From Coralliovum pocilloporae (lineage in GTDB: Bacteria > Pseudomonadota > Alphaproteobacteria > Rhizobiales > Cohaesibacteraceae), in contig NZ_CP132542.1 of NCBI RefSeq assembly GCF_030845175.1, positions 2,329,501 to 2,393,500 of the forward strand: a DNA stretch of 64,000 bases, read 5' to 3'. The translations under genes were made by a program, and so were the position numbers. The notes below the pieces were generated by a model, which was not told the DNA's origin, searched no databases, and was given only the letters and a program-made list of their open reading frames with translations. Below are positions 27,667 through 36,771 of the stretch, piece by piece (within the stretch, counting starts at the first letter, position 1; the number at the start of each line of letters is the position of its first letter).

Positions 27667-29475
27667 ATGACCACCGGGGTGGAAACAGAACCCTGCACTG
27701 CCTGGGCTCCGGGGCTGGCCTCATCCATCCCCGGCAGGCTCATGCATCTGGCAACGATTTATCGGCCCGAGCATGCGCTGGTGTCCTATCAGGAGGCCAG
27801 CGAACTTGCCGAGTTCTGTCATCTGAAACCTGATTTCTTTATCGCCTTCCGGATTGAAAGGCTGGTTCAGCATGAAATTCTGATCCGGGTGACCGCAGAC
27901 CTGTCTGTGCCTGACGGGCCGAGTTACGAAGAGCTGGGCATCAATCTCCGCAATATGGTCTCGACGCTTTATAACTGCGATATCCTGCAGGAAATGACCG
28001 ACCTCGAAACCGAGTTCAACGCCCTAAGGCAGAAGGCTGAAGACCGTCTGCTGCATTATCTGGATCAGGACCTGTACGGCGTGTCGAAAGCTCAGAACCC
28101 GACTCCTGTCAAACAGGGCTTCTGGGCTCGCCTGTTCGGGGCAAACGCTGCGGAGGCCTCAAGACCACCGAAGAAACCTGCCTCATCTGAACAGCCTGAA
28201 CTCGCCGCTCTGGAAGCCTGGAAGAGCTATCTGGAACAGGACCTGGAACCGCTTGATGAAGCCTGTCTCAAGGCTCTGGTCAGGGTGGTTGGCGGTATCT
28301 CCGGTCAGCGGGGTAGGCTGGTAACGGATCGGGGCCTGACGGCCCGCATCGCCGTCAATGTGGTGTCAAACGACTTTGGCAGCCAATGGGTCAGTGACCG
28401 CATATCGGACCTCTTTATCAATGCGGCCGGGCTGCGGCGTTATCGGCTTCTGCCCCGGCAGGAAAAGCCCGTGGTGATGAATGTGAAAGGCGCGTCCGCG
28501 GCTGGCAAGAGCACCATCCGGCCACGACAGAGGGCGCTTGCGAAAAAGCTGGATATCCCCTGGGAGGATTTCGCCCTCATCAGCCCGGATTACTGGCGCA
28601 AGTTCCTGCTCGACTATGACAGCCTCGGCGAAGATGCCAAATATGCCGCCATGCTGACGGGAACAGAGCTGGCGTTGATCGACAAGAAGCTCGACCGTTA
28701 TATGTCCGCAAAGGCGCTTGGCGGCGGCATGTCCCACCTGCTGATTGACCGCTTCCGCTTCGACAGTTTCACGACAGAGAAAAACCGTGGGGCCGACAGC
28801 AAGCTTCTCACCCGCTTCGGCGACCGTATTTTCATGTTCTTCATGATCACACCACCATCGGAAACCGTGGAACGCGCCTGGCTGCGCGGCAAGAGTACCG
28901 GGCGCTACAAGGCTGTCGATGATTTGCTCTATCACAATATCGAAGCCTATACCGGCATGCCGGAGCTGTTCTTTTCCTGGGTTCTGTCAGCGGAGAAAAC
29001 CGTCCATTTCGAGTTTCTCAACAATGACGTGCCGCTTGGCGAAATGCCCAGAACCGTAGCCTTCGGTTGGAATGGCGCCATGACCATTCTAGACATCGGC
29101 AAGATGATCGATATTGACCGCTTCAAGAAGGTGAATATTGAGGCCCGCTCGCCTGATGATGTGTTCAATGGCGCTGATCTTGAGGCAAAGGATAATCTGG
29201 GTTTTCTCAAACGCTGCATACGGCAATTGCCGCACATCACCTTTGCTGATCAGCAGAGCGGTGCTGTCTACGGCAAGGTGGAAAACGGCAGGCTTGTCTG
29301 GAGTGACCAGACCCAGGTGCAACAGGGAGAATGGCCGGGCGTCGGGGACAATGTCAGAGCATGTGTCTTCGAGGTGCTGAACGAGCCGGGCGAGGGCGGT
29401 GATCCTGCCCGGTTCGCTCTCGATATCGAACGGGAAAAACAGTTCACCTTCGGCCAGTGGGGGCCGAAGGCTTAG
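27667..29475 (+). CDS. P-loop kinase-like protein with zeta-toxin-like domain
   Basis: A 602-residue protein of unknown role. Residues 1-250 form an uncharacterised helical region with a SYEELGINLRNMVSTLYNCD segment. A nucleotide-binding loop GASAAGKST lies at residues 275-283, followed by ALISPDYWRKFLLDYDSLG, LLIDRFRFDSF and FMITPPSETVERAWLRGKSTGRYKAVDDLL, reminiscent of zeta toxin and chloramphenicol phosphotransferase kinases. No antitoxin gene is adjacent. It begins 13 bases after tctA, so it belongs to the same transcript, which argues for a metabolic or regulatory kinase rather than a toxin. Substrate unknown. Confidence 0.75.
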   Translation: MTTGVETEPCTAWAPGLASSIPGRLMHLATIYRPEHALVSYQEASELAEFCHLKPDFFIAFRIERLVQHEILIRVTADLSVPDGPSYEELGINLRNMVSTLYNCDILQEMTDLETEFNALRQKAEDRLLHYLDQDLYGVSKAQNPTPVKQGFWARLFGANAAEASRPPKKPASSEQPELAALEAWKSYLEQDLEPLDEACLKALVRVVGGISGQRGRLVTDRGLTARIAVNVVSNDFGSQWVSDRISDLFINAAGLRRYRLLPRQEKPVVMNVKGASAAGKSTIRPRQRALAKKLDIPWEDFALISPDYWRKFLLDYDSLGEDAKYAAMLTGTELALIDKKLDRYMSAKALGGGMSHLLIDRFRFDSFTTEKNRGADSKLLTRFGDRIFMFFMITPPSETVERAWLRGKSTGRYKAVDDLLYHNIEAYTGMPELFFSWVLSAEKTVHFEFLNNDVPLGEMPRTVAFGWNGAMTILDIGKMIDIDRFKKVNIEARSPDDVFNGADLEAKDNLGFLKRCIRQLPHITFADQQSGAVYGKVENGRLVWSDQTQVQQGEWPGVGDNVRACVFEVLNEPGEGGDPARFALDIEREKQFTFGQWGPKA

Positions 29476-29525
29476 AGCGTGTTGCGCCAAAGTGGGCACC
29501 GGTTTGGCGAAAACAACTCGCGTCA
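29476..29525. repeat. Alphaproteobacterial intergenic palindromic repeat
   Basis: An imperfect palindrome (GCGTGTTG...CGCCAAA, centre AAGTGGGCACCGG, TTTGGCG...CAACTCGC) located between the convergent kinase and trpA genes. The central AAGTGGGCACCGGTTT belongs to a dispersed repeat widely seen in alphaproteobacterial genomes. It may also act as a bidirectional terminator. A degenerate copy lies at 60562-60605. Confidence 0.65.
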
Positions 29526-29567
29526 TCAAAGACATAGATCGGATGGGTTTTATGGAGCTTCTTGGCT

Positions 29568-30359
29568 TTAAGAGCGACAGGCCCCTGTCAGCTCCTTCAG
29601 GAAGGTTTCGACACCATCAAGACCGCTGGCCTCAAGCGTGTCGATGACGGCGCTGCCGACAACGGCAATCTCGGCCCCGGCTGATTTGATGAGCTCGATA
29701 TGCTGGCCGGAAGACACCCCGAAACCAATGGCAACGGGCTGGTTGGTGACCGTCTTGATCTTGGCGACCTCATCGCCCAGATGTTTGGCCAGTTCCGCCT
29801 TGGCGCCGGTCACACCGGTGCGCGAGGGCAGATATAGAATGGACCGGCTGGTGGCGGAAATCTCTTTCAGCCGCTCAGGTGCATTTTCCGGGGCCAGCAC
29901 AGCCACAATCGGAATGCCTGCCGCTTCAGATGCCGCATAAAAGTGCTCGAATTCCTCTTCAGCCAGCGGCATGTCTGGCACGATCAGCCCTTTTGCTCCG
30001 GCAGCCACTGCCGCTTCACAGAAGGCTTTCGGACCCATGGCATGGACGATGTTGTAATAGGTCATGAACAGCAGCGGAATATCCACCTCTGCGGCCAGCT
30101 CCCGCATCACATCAAAGCACTGCTGCGGCTCAACGCCGTTCTGAAGCGCTTCCGTGCTGGCCTTCATGATGGTCGGGCCATCGGCAATGGGGTCGGTGAA
30201 GGGGATCTGCAGTTCGATGAAATCAACGCCGGTCCGGGCCATGGTGCGGACCAGATCCCGGGATTCATCAAGGGACGGATAGCCGATCACGATATGCGTC
30301 ATCAGGCCGATGCGGTTGTCTTCGGCGATTCTCTCAAGCTGCCGGTCAATGGTGGTCAT
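29568..30359 (-). CDS. trpA: Tryptophan synthase alpha subunit
   Basis: A 263-residue TIM-barrel enzyme that splits indole-3-glycerol phosphate to indole and glyceraldehyde-3-phosphate. Catalytic Glu is in DFIELQIPFTDPIADGP, and the same segment contains the catalytic Asp. The phosphate-binding C-terminal loops VAIGFGVSSGQH and VVGSAVID are present. It lies 19 bases after trpB. Two bases of note: ELQIPFTDP replaces the more usual ELGIPFSDP, a modest variation seen in some lineages. Confidence 0.97.
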   Translation of the reverse strand: MTTIDRQLERIAEDNRIGLMTHIVIGYPSLDESRDLVRTMARTGVDFIELQIPFTDPIADGPTIMKASTEALQNGVEPQQCFDVMRELAAEVDIPLLFMTYYNIVHAMGPKAFCEAAVAAGAKGLIVPDMPLAEEEFEHFYAASEAAGIPIVAVLAPENAPERLKEISATSRSILYLPSRTGVTGAKAELAKHLGDEVAKIKTVTNQPVAIGFGVSSGQHIELIKSAGAEIAVVGSAVIDTLEASGLDGVETFLKELTGACRS

Positions 30360-30378
30360 CGTCTTCGTATCCTTGATC

Positions 30379-31638
30379 TTATTCGCCGTCGATCTGGCTT
30401 TTCAGATAGGCGTCCCACTTGGTAGGCGTCAGCTTCTTGGCGGTGATGAACAGGTCCTTGTCACCCCGTCCGGACAGGTTGACGATAATGGTCTTGTCCT
30501 TGTCCAGCGTCTTGGCGAGTTTCATGGCCTGCGCCACGGCATGGGCAGACTCAAGAGCCGGAATAATGCCTTCCGTGCGGGCCAGTGCCTGCAGGGCGGC
30601 CAGCGCCTCGTCATCCTCAATCGCCACATAATCCACCCGGCCTTTCTGATGCAGATAGGCGTGCTGGGGGCCGATGCCGGAATAATCCACCCCGGCGGAA
30701 ATGCTGTGGGTGTTGGAAATCTGGCCGAAATCATTCTGCAGGAACAGGGATTTGTATCCCTCAACCACGCCGACCGTGGCCTTGCCGGAAATCTTGGACG
30801 CATGATCCCCGCGTATGGCCACACCGCGGCCGCCGGCCTCGACACCCACCAGCTTCACATCCGCATCATCAAGGAACGGATTGAACAGACCCAGCGCATT
30901 GCTGCCACCGCCAACACAGGCAATGCAGTAATCGGGCTTGTCCTTACCGGTCCGGGCGCGGAACTGGCTCTGTGCCTCAAGGCCGACAACGGTCTGGAAA
31001 TCCTTGATGATGGTGGGGTAGGGGTGCGGGCCAATGACAGAGCCGAGCAGAAAATAGGTGTCGGTGATGTGGGTGGTCCAGTGCTTCATGGCTGCAATAG
31101 CCGCATCCTTCAGCCGTCTTGTGCCATCGCGCACCGGCACAACTTTGGTGCCCAGCTGCTCCATATAGAATACGTTCGGGCGCTGGCGGTCATAATCCAC
31201 CTCGCCCATATAGACCACGCATTCAAAACCGAAGAGGGCGGAGATGGTAGCTGTTGCCAGACCATGCTGACCGGCCCCGGTTTCCGCCACGATCTTGCGC
31301 TTGCCCATGCGCTCGGCCAGAACCGCCTGACCGATACAATGGTTGATCTTGTGCGCGCCTGTGTGGGTGAGACCTTCATTCTTGATGTAGATCTGCGCCC
31401 CGCCCACATCCGCACTCAGATTGCGGCAATGGTGGAAAGGGGTGGGTCGCCCGACAAAGTTCTGAAACAGGTCCCGAACCCGCTCCACAAAGGCCGGGTC
31501 AGCCTGGGCCTGACGATACTCCGCTTCAAGATCCAGAAGAGGCTGACGCAGAACTTCCGGCACATAGGCCCCGCCAAATTCCCCGAAATGCCCCTTGTCG
31601 TCGACGTCATACGCCGTCTCGATAAATTCGAACGTCAC
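30379..31638 (-). CDS. trpB: Tryptophan synthase beta subunit
   Basis: A 419-residue PLP enzyme that condenses indole with serine to tryptophan. The PLP lysine is in LTHTGAHKINHCIGQA, and the phosphate-cup glycine-rich loop is ACVGGGSNALGLFN. The N-terminus GHFGEFGGAYVPEVL is typical. I chose the GTG at 31638 because GGAG precedes it at about 8 bases and the family starts here; an upstream start would add 17 unrelated residues. It is paired with trpA; trpF is not in this position within the window. Confidence 0.97.
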   Translation of the reverse strand: MTFEFIETAYDVDDKGHFGEFGGAYVPEVLRQPLLDLEAEYRQAQADPAFVERVRDLFQNFVGRPTPFHHCRNLSADVGGAQIYIKNEGLTHTGAHKINHCIGQAVLAERMGKRKIVAETGAGQHGLATATISALFGFECVVYMGEVDYDRQRPNVFYMEQLGTKVVPVRDGTRRLKDAAIAAMKHWTTHITDTYFLLGSVIGPHPYPTIIKDFQTVVGLEAQSQFRARTGKDKPDYCIACVGGGSNALGLFNPFLDDADVKLVGVEAGGRGVAIRGDHASKISGKATVGVVEGYKSLFLQNDFGQISNTHSISAGVDYSGIGPQHAYLHQKGRVDYVAIEDDEALAALQALARTEGIIPALESAHAVAQAMKLAKTLDKDKTIIVNLSGRGDKDLFITAKKLTPTKWDAYLKSQIDGE

Positions 31639-32074
31639 CACACACTCTCCAAACTGTTTGCTTGTGAATATTACGGCTGGCCCGAACATGCAATCCGTTC
31701 AGCCCCTTTCCGCGCCTGAAGCGACCAAAGACGGAGAAAACAGAGGGGATTATTTGTGATGCTGGGGAGTGATGGGGCTGTTTGTTTGGAGCCCTGATTG
31801 CCCGAACGCCTGATTGCCAGAGGTCGCAATCCTGTGGCTGCAATCCGGAGGTCGAGGGTAACGCACCGCATCTGCCCCACCCCCGCTGTCATGCCGGACC
31901 AGGATCCGGCATCCAGCCAGACCATGCTGCAAGCTATTCCGTCTCAAGTCAGATTCATTGCCCGACACTGGAAAACGAGTCCAAAGAGTTGAATCAACGC
32001 TAATCACTACAACCAGCCTTGCCGCCCAACAAAACCCGCGCTAGCCTCCCCACCTGAAGGAGCCGGAATCACCC
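31639..32074. other. Intergenic region with a palindromic repeat
   Basis: A 436-base stretch without a credible gene between trpB (leftward) and the pentapeptide gene (rightward). It must contain the trpB promoter. At 31891-31912 ATGCCGGA and TCCGGCAT flank CCAGGA; with its GTC...CCAG surroundings this resembles the dispersed TGTCATGCCGGAC-type repeats common in alphaproteobacteria. Confidence 0.55.
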
Positions 32075-33289
32075 ATGGCAGACCCGCAACATTTAAACTG
32101 GCTGAGGGAAGGCGTCGAAGCCTGGAACAGGCGGCGGCGCCAGGAGCCGTTTACGCCGGATTTGTCTGGGGCAGACCTCATAGGGGCATACCTCAGAGGG
32201 GCAGACCTCAGAAGGGCAGACCTCAGAAGGGCAGACCTCAGATCTCTACAATCGACACGGGACATAAACAATGAGGGCCGTGTCGATTGTAGGGCTAGTA
32301 TCGGTCTCACTCAAAGCCAACTCAACACAATGATTGGTGACACTGGCGTTATCCTGCCGGAGCATCTCTCCCATCCGACGGACTGGCCGGTCTGGGAGGA
32401 TATTCCGCATCAGGTTGCTGAGGAAATTGGGGAGGAGGATGAGCTTGATGCAGAAACCACCTCAGACAACAATAGAGTGGAAAAACCTGCCGATGAGGCC
32501 CTTGCCGATCTCGCCGCAAGCAGCTCTGTTTCTGCCGACCTGAAGGACGGTCGACTTCATGTGACTCATGCGCCCCTCAAAGGGCAACCGCGGCTCGATA
32601 ATCCGGATGCGTTGAATGAGGCGTTCGGGGATCTGGCCTATTCCTGTCGCATGCTCCTTGACCGATGGGAGGAACGCCCACCTAATGTTTCCGACCGCTC
32701 GAAAGCGGAAATCCTCGCGTTCCGGGCCTTGTCGGAGGCAAGAGAGCGTGAATGGTATAAATGGCAGGTCCATAGCGAGATGTTGTCGACCTGGCTCCGG
32801 GAAGAGGCGGACAATCACTGGCAGGGGATGGACTCGCTTGCAAAAAGCCTTCTGGAAAAGGTGCAGGCGCTGAAGCCTTATCTGAAGCGGGAAAGCGCTT
32901 CTGAGACGGACAAGGACAAACCCGTTGCGCCAGACATCAGACTTTCCGAAGAGGATATGGACAAGATCGAGGACGGCCGGACAAGGCTGTCCAAGGTGCT
33001 TGATGATGAGACGGCCCGTAACGGGCTAACAGATGATGCCTCTGAGTTTCTGGAAGAAAGTCAGAAAGCTCTGGAGCAGGGAGCCGAGCGCATCGGCAAT
33101 CCTGATCGAACCATCAGTCAAATCGGCCACGAACTCTTGCAGAAAGCCATCCATAACCTCGCCGGGTTCACGTCATCTGCCTGGGGATTTTTACGTGATG
33201 CTGGAAAAGACGCCATCAAAACAACGGTAAAAACAGCCCTCAAAACCCGCCTTCAAGACCTGCTCAACTGGCTGCTGAGCTTCTTCTGA
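32075..33289 (+). CDS. Pentapeptide-repeat protein with helical C-terminal part
   Basis: A 404-residue protein. Residues 28-57 are pentapeptide repeats of the A(D/N)LXX kind (LSGADLIGAYLRGADLRRADLRR), which build a short beta-helix, followed by the GLTQSQLNTMIGDTGVILPEHLSHPTDWP block that often closes such repeats. The rest is charged and helical and ends in a short amphipathic hydrophobic tail (LQDLLNWLLSFF). No enzymatic motif is visible. The DNA for the repeats is a tandem array of near-identical 15-mers, and a 15-bp inverted repeat follows at 32246-32292. Function unknown; some relatives act in membrane association or protect gyrase, but I cannot support either here. Confidence 0.7.
   Translation: MADPQHLNWLREGVEAWNRRRRQEPFTPDLSGADLIGAYLRGADLRRADLRRADLRSLQSTRDINNEGRVDCRASIGLTQSQLNTMIGDTGVILPEHLSHPTDWPVWEDIPHQVAEEIGEEDELDAETTSDNNRVEKPADEALADLAASSSVSADLKDGRLHVTHAPLKGQPRLDNPDALNEAFGDLAYSCRMLLDRWEERPPNVSDRSKAEILAFRALSEAREREWYKWQVHSEMLSTWLREEADNHWQGMDSLAKSLLEKVQALKPYLKRESASETDKDKPVAPDIRLSEEDMDKIEDGRTRLSKVLDDETARNGLTDDASEFLEESQKALEQGAERIGNPDRTISQIGHELLQKAIHNLAGFTSSAWGFLRDAGKDAIKTTVKTALKTRLQDLLNWLLSFF
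32246..32292. repeat. 15-bp perfect inverted repeat within the pentapeptide gene
   Basis: CTACAATCGACACGG at 32246-32260 is exactly complemented at 32278-32292 across a 17-base loop. The repeat lies inside the coding sequence, right after the tandem 15-mers (about 32168-32241). It could form a strong mRNA hairpin or be a remnant of a small inserted element. Confidence 0.8.
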
Positions 33290-33373
33290 AGCCTGAGTAT
33301 CGGAACACCGTAGAACAACCGGATTTTCAGGGAGAAGCGATGGTGCTGCTAGAGAGGTGCGGAGTGGTCTTTC

Positions 33374-36300
33374 TTAAGCGTTGCGCGCAATCTCAACTTC
33401 TACGGCATCGGCATTTCGGTTTAGTCGCCTGATCAGTCGGATGACCCGGTCGCTTTCTTCATCATCAAAGATGCCTGAAAGCCCTTCGTGGTTGACATGT
33501 GTGAAGGGGGTTTCAAACAGAACTTTTGGCTCCATCGTTCCGTTCCGCACCAGATAGTCAACGACCTGATCCAGGAATGTCATCTGGTCCGGTAGCAAAG
33601 ATGTTTTCGAGAAAAACTCAGCCAGTGCCTCCTTGGCGGCTTTTCTTGTAAGCCCGACTGTAGACCGGATCAGGACGCCGAGCGGCCGATCTCCAAACAG
33701 TATTTCATATTCTTCCCGGGAAAGCGGTCCTTCTTCAGCAAAAAGAATATCCTCCAGCGCCTCCACATCGCGTCGTGAGATCGGTTCATTGTTGCGCAGG
33801 CGTCGGATTGTCAGGTGATCCTTGTTATCCGAGATGAACCGCTGCACCCGTCTGCGATAGTCCGCCATGTTGGCATCCGTCTTGACCAGCTGGTGCTCTT
33901 CGCTGCTTTCTCCCAACTCATCCTCGAAATTGGTGAAAACGTTTGTGTAACCCGGTTCGTTGTCGATGAACTTGATGAGCTCGCGCAGCCTGATCCGCAC
34001 GTCTTCAAGCAACGGGAGCGTGACATCCTGCCACCATTCGTCTGTCTGAAGAGCAAGGATTAGCTCCAGCTGATCGTTCACAGACGGGATGGCTGCTTTC
34101 TCTTCAAGGCCGGATGCAAGTTTACGCACATTCTTGATCGCCTTCTCCTGCGCCCTGCTGCGTTTCAGCACAGCCAGTTGCAGGTTGGCGATGAGCAGAT
34201 CAAAACGCCGGGCGAATTCATCATCCTCGTCGTGGGACGGAAGCCCGCTTATTTTGTCCGACAGCACAACAACATGCTCCGGCTTCAGCGCATTCCAGTT
34301 GCTGCGATCACGGAAGAACTCCACATCACGCCGCTGACGTCGGACAATGAAGTTCTCCAGTTCCATGACTGTGACAAAGGCATGCATCTGATCCTTCAGA
34401 CTGGTCGAGAGGTCCGGCTCTTCACCACGATCATCCAGCAGGACGACCAGATCCAGACGACGCTTGAAAGTCTTCTGTTTGACAGATTCCTGAATGCGGA
34501 TCTCATACCCTTCCGGATTGGCATCAAAGAATTCGAGGTTCTGACAATAGTCGAACACAACAAATTCCCGTTTGTCCTCACCGGCCAGAAACAGATCCGG
34601 ACATAGCCGGGTTCCACGCCCGATCATCTGCCAGAACTTGGTCTTGGAACGCACAATCTTGAAGAAGACGAGGTTCACCACTTCCGGGATGTCTATACCA
34701 GTGTCCAGCATGTCCACCGAAACGGCGATCTGCGGTTCCTTGCCGTTGATGCTGAAATCGTCAATCAGGCTTTGGGCATATTTAACGGAATGGTCGATCT
34801 TCTCGCAGAATTTTGCGCCAAGCGCGGGGTAGTTCTTGTTGAACTGCTCAACAATGAAATCCGCATGTTTCGAGTTTTTGGCGAAGATGATGGTTTTGCC
34901 GATCTTGTCGCCACCTTCTACCGTAATGCCGTTTTCCATCAGATGCGCCAGCACCTTATTGACTGTGTCGATGTTGAACAGCCATTTGTTGATGGCGTTG
35001 GCCTCAATCGCTTCGATCAGTTCGCCCGTTTCCTCATCGTAGAATTCATCCCGAAGTTCGTATTCCTCCTGCTCTTCCGGGGACAGCTCATCATACTTGA
35101 TGCCCTCACGCTGGAATTTCAGCGGCACGGATATGGCCCGCGGTGGAACGAGAAAGCCATCCTCGACAGCCTGCTCCAACTCATAGGAAAAGGTCGGCTG
35201 ATGATCATCCAGCTCGAACAGCTTGTAGGTGTTGCGATCCACCTCTCCGCGCGGGGTTGCCGTTAGGCCGAGCACCAGGGAATCGAAATAGTCGAAGATC
35301 GCACCGTATTTCTGATAAACGGACCGATGGGCCTCATCCACGATGATGAGATCAAAATGCGACGCGCTGAACCGCTCCTGCTGATCTTTCTTCGAACCAT
35401 CGATCAGGTTCAGCATGGTGGGGTAGGTCGAGAACAGGATGCGGGCATCCTCTTCCGTCTTCTCCAGCAGGCTGGCAACGGAGACATGGGGCAGCAGCGC
35501 ATTGAAATTGCGTTTGGCCTGGGTGACGAGTGACACCCGATCTGCCAGAAACAGCACCTTGCGCACCCAGCCGCCGCGCATCAGCATATCAACGATGGAG
35601 ATGGCAAGCCGCGTTTTGCCTGTACCCGTCGCCATCACAATCAGGCTTTTGCGTTTGAGATCCTTGCCGAAGGTCTGCATCACTCGGCTGGCCGCTTCCA
35701 TCTGGTAGTGACGACCAGCGATTTCGAGCTTGGATGACAGAAGGCTCAGATCCTTGCGGCCTTCACGCTGATTGATCTTCCAGGCCAGTTCGTCACGGGT
35801 TGCAAAGCCTTCCACCTGGCGCGGCGGATAGAGACAATCATCCCACAGCCAGGTCTCATAGCCGTTGGAATAGTAGATGACCGGGCGCTGCCCATAGCGG
35901 GCTTCAAGACAGTCTGCATAGAGCGCGGCCTGTTGCTTGCCGTTGCGCGGATCGACACGTGTGCGTTTGGCCTCCACCAGGGCAAGCGGTTTGCCATTGT
36001 CACCCCAGAGCACGTAATCGACAAAACCCTTGCCATCCCGGCTACCGGAAGTGGTTGGCATGCCGGTGACGGGAAACTCTTCCACATTCTCCGCTTTCGG
36101 GTCCCAGCCCGCTTCCCGCAGCATGACATCGATGATCAGGTCGCGGGTTTCCGCTTCCGAATAATCCCCGTCCGGAATGGCCTTGCGGTTGGTGTCTTTA
36201 ACCTGTTGTAAGGCGGCGAGTTCGGCCCGGATCCGTTCCAGCTCTTCCTCGGTTTTGGAGAGTTTCTCCTTCGCCGCATCCGCCTCGGCCATCCGCTCCT

Positions 36301-36766
36301 TCACCAGCGCGAATATGCGGGCATTTGTCTCTTCCTGGGATTTGGGCAGCAGAGAGGGATTGAAGGCGGGGGGCACCGGGCCACCCTTGGTATAGACACG
36401 GACCAGCCAGCCAAGAAAGCTGTGCAGCGCCCTGGCGATTTTGACGCCTTCTGCGGAAGAAATGCGCTGATCGCCGTGGGCGGCGATATTGCCCAGTTTG
36501 TGAATGCTCTTGATGTCGGTAAACAGCCCCCGCCCCAGCATGGAACTGAAGCTCCGCTCGTGGATCATCGCCGCCAGATTGTCCTGAAAGGGGCGGTCGA
36601 GGGATGTGTCATTGTCGTAGAGCCATTTCAGCGCCAGCTCCAGCGCGCGCCGGGCATAGATACAGGCCGCCCGCGGATCCCCTTGAGCATATTTCTCAAC
36701 CTGTCCCGCATCCTCGGCCAGAAAACCCCAACGGCCCGTAAGGAAGGAGAAATTGCTTGTGCTCAT
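33374..36766 (-). CDS. hsdR: Type I restriction enzyme R subunit
   Basis: A 1130-residue HsdR. Order of domains: DUF4145-type helical N-terminus (about 1-130), a coiled coil (about 145-195), HSDR_N nuclease (FVDYVLWGDNGKPLALVEAKR, with the D...EAK of PD-(D/E)xK enzymes), a superfamily 2 helicase motor (MATGTGKTR Walker A, VDEAH box, GRGTRLCPDLF motif VI) and an EcoEI-type C-terminal domain. It translocates DNA and cuts unmodified DNA together with HsdM and HsdS. I chose the ATG at 36766 with GAGGGGG upstream; the TTG at 36775 is too close to that site. The start region overlaps the stop of the upstream nuclease-like gene neighbourhood, so expression is coupled. Confidence 0.96.
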   Translation of the reverse strand: MSTSNFSFLTGRWGFLAEDAGQVEKYAQGDPRAACIYARRALELALKWLYDNDTSLDRPFQDNLAAMIHERSFSSMLGRGLFTDIKSIHKLGNIAAHGDQRISSAEGVKIARALHSFLGWLVRVYTKGGPVPPAFNPSLLPKSQEETNARIFALVKERMAEADAAKEKLSKTEEELERIRAELAALQQVKDTNRKAIPDGDYSEAETRDLIIDVMLREAGWDPKAENVEEFPVTGMPTTSGSRDGKGFVDYVLWGDNGKPLALVEAKRTRVDPRNGKQQAALYADCLEARYGQRPVIYYSNGYETWLWDDCLYPPRQVEGFATRDELAWKINQREGRKDLSLLSSKLEIAGRHYQMEAASRVMQTFGKDLKRKSLIVMATGTGKTRLAISIVDMLMRGGWVRKVLFLADRVSLVTQAKRNFNALLPHVSVASLLEKTEEDARILFSTYPTMLNLIDGSKKDQQERFSASHFDLIIVDEAHRSVYQKYGAIFDYFDSLVLGLTATPRGEVDRNTYKLFELDDHQPTFSYELEQAVEDGFLVPPRAISVPLKFQREGIKYDELSPEEQEEYELRDEFYDEETGELIEAIEANAINKWLFNIDTVNKVLAHLMENGITVEGGDKIGKTIIFAKNSKHADFIVEQFNKNYPALGAKFCEKIDHSVKYAQSLIDDFSINGKEPQIAVSVDMLDTGIDIPEVVNLVFFKIVRSKTKFWQMIGRGTRLCPDLFLAGEDKREFVVFDYCQNLEFFDANPEGYEIRIQESVKQKTFKRRLDLVVLLDDRGEEPDLSTSLKDQMHAFVTVMELENFIVRRQRRDVEFFRDRSNWNALKPEHVVVLSDKISGLPSHDEDDEFARRFDLLIANLQLAVLKRSRAQEKAIKNVRKLASGLEEKAAIPSVNDQLELILALQTDEWWQDVTLPLLEDVRIRLRELIKFIDNEPGYTNVFTNFEDELGESSEEHQLVKTDANMADYRRRVQRFISDNKDHLTIRRLRNNEPISRRDVEALEDILFAEEGPLSREEYEILFGDRPLGVLIRSTVGLTRKAAKEALAEFFSKTSLLPDQMTFLDQVVDYLVRNGTMEPKVLFETPFTHVNHEGLSGIFDDEESDRVIRLIRRLNRNADAVEVEIARNA

Positions 36767-36771
36767 ATGGT

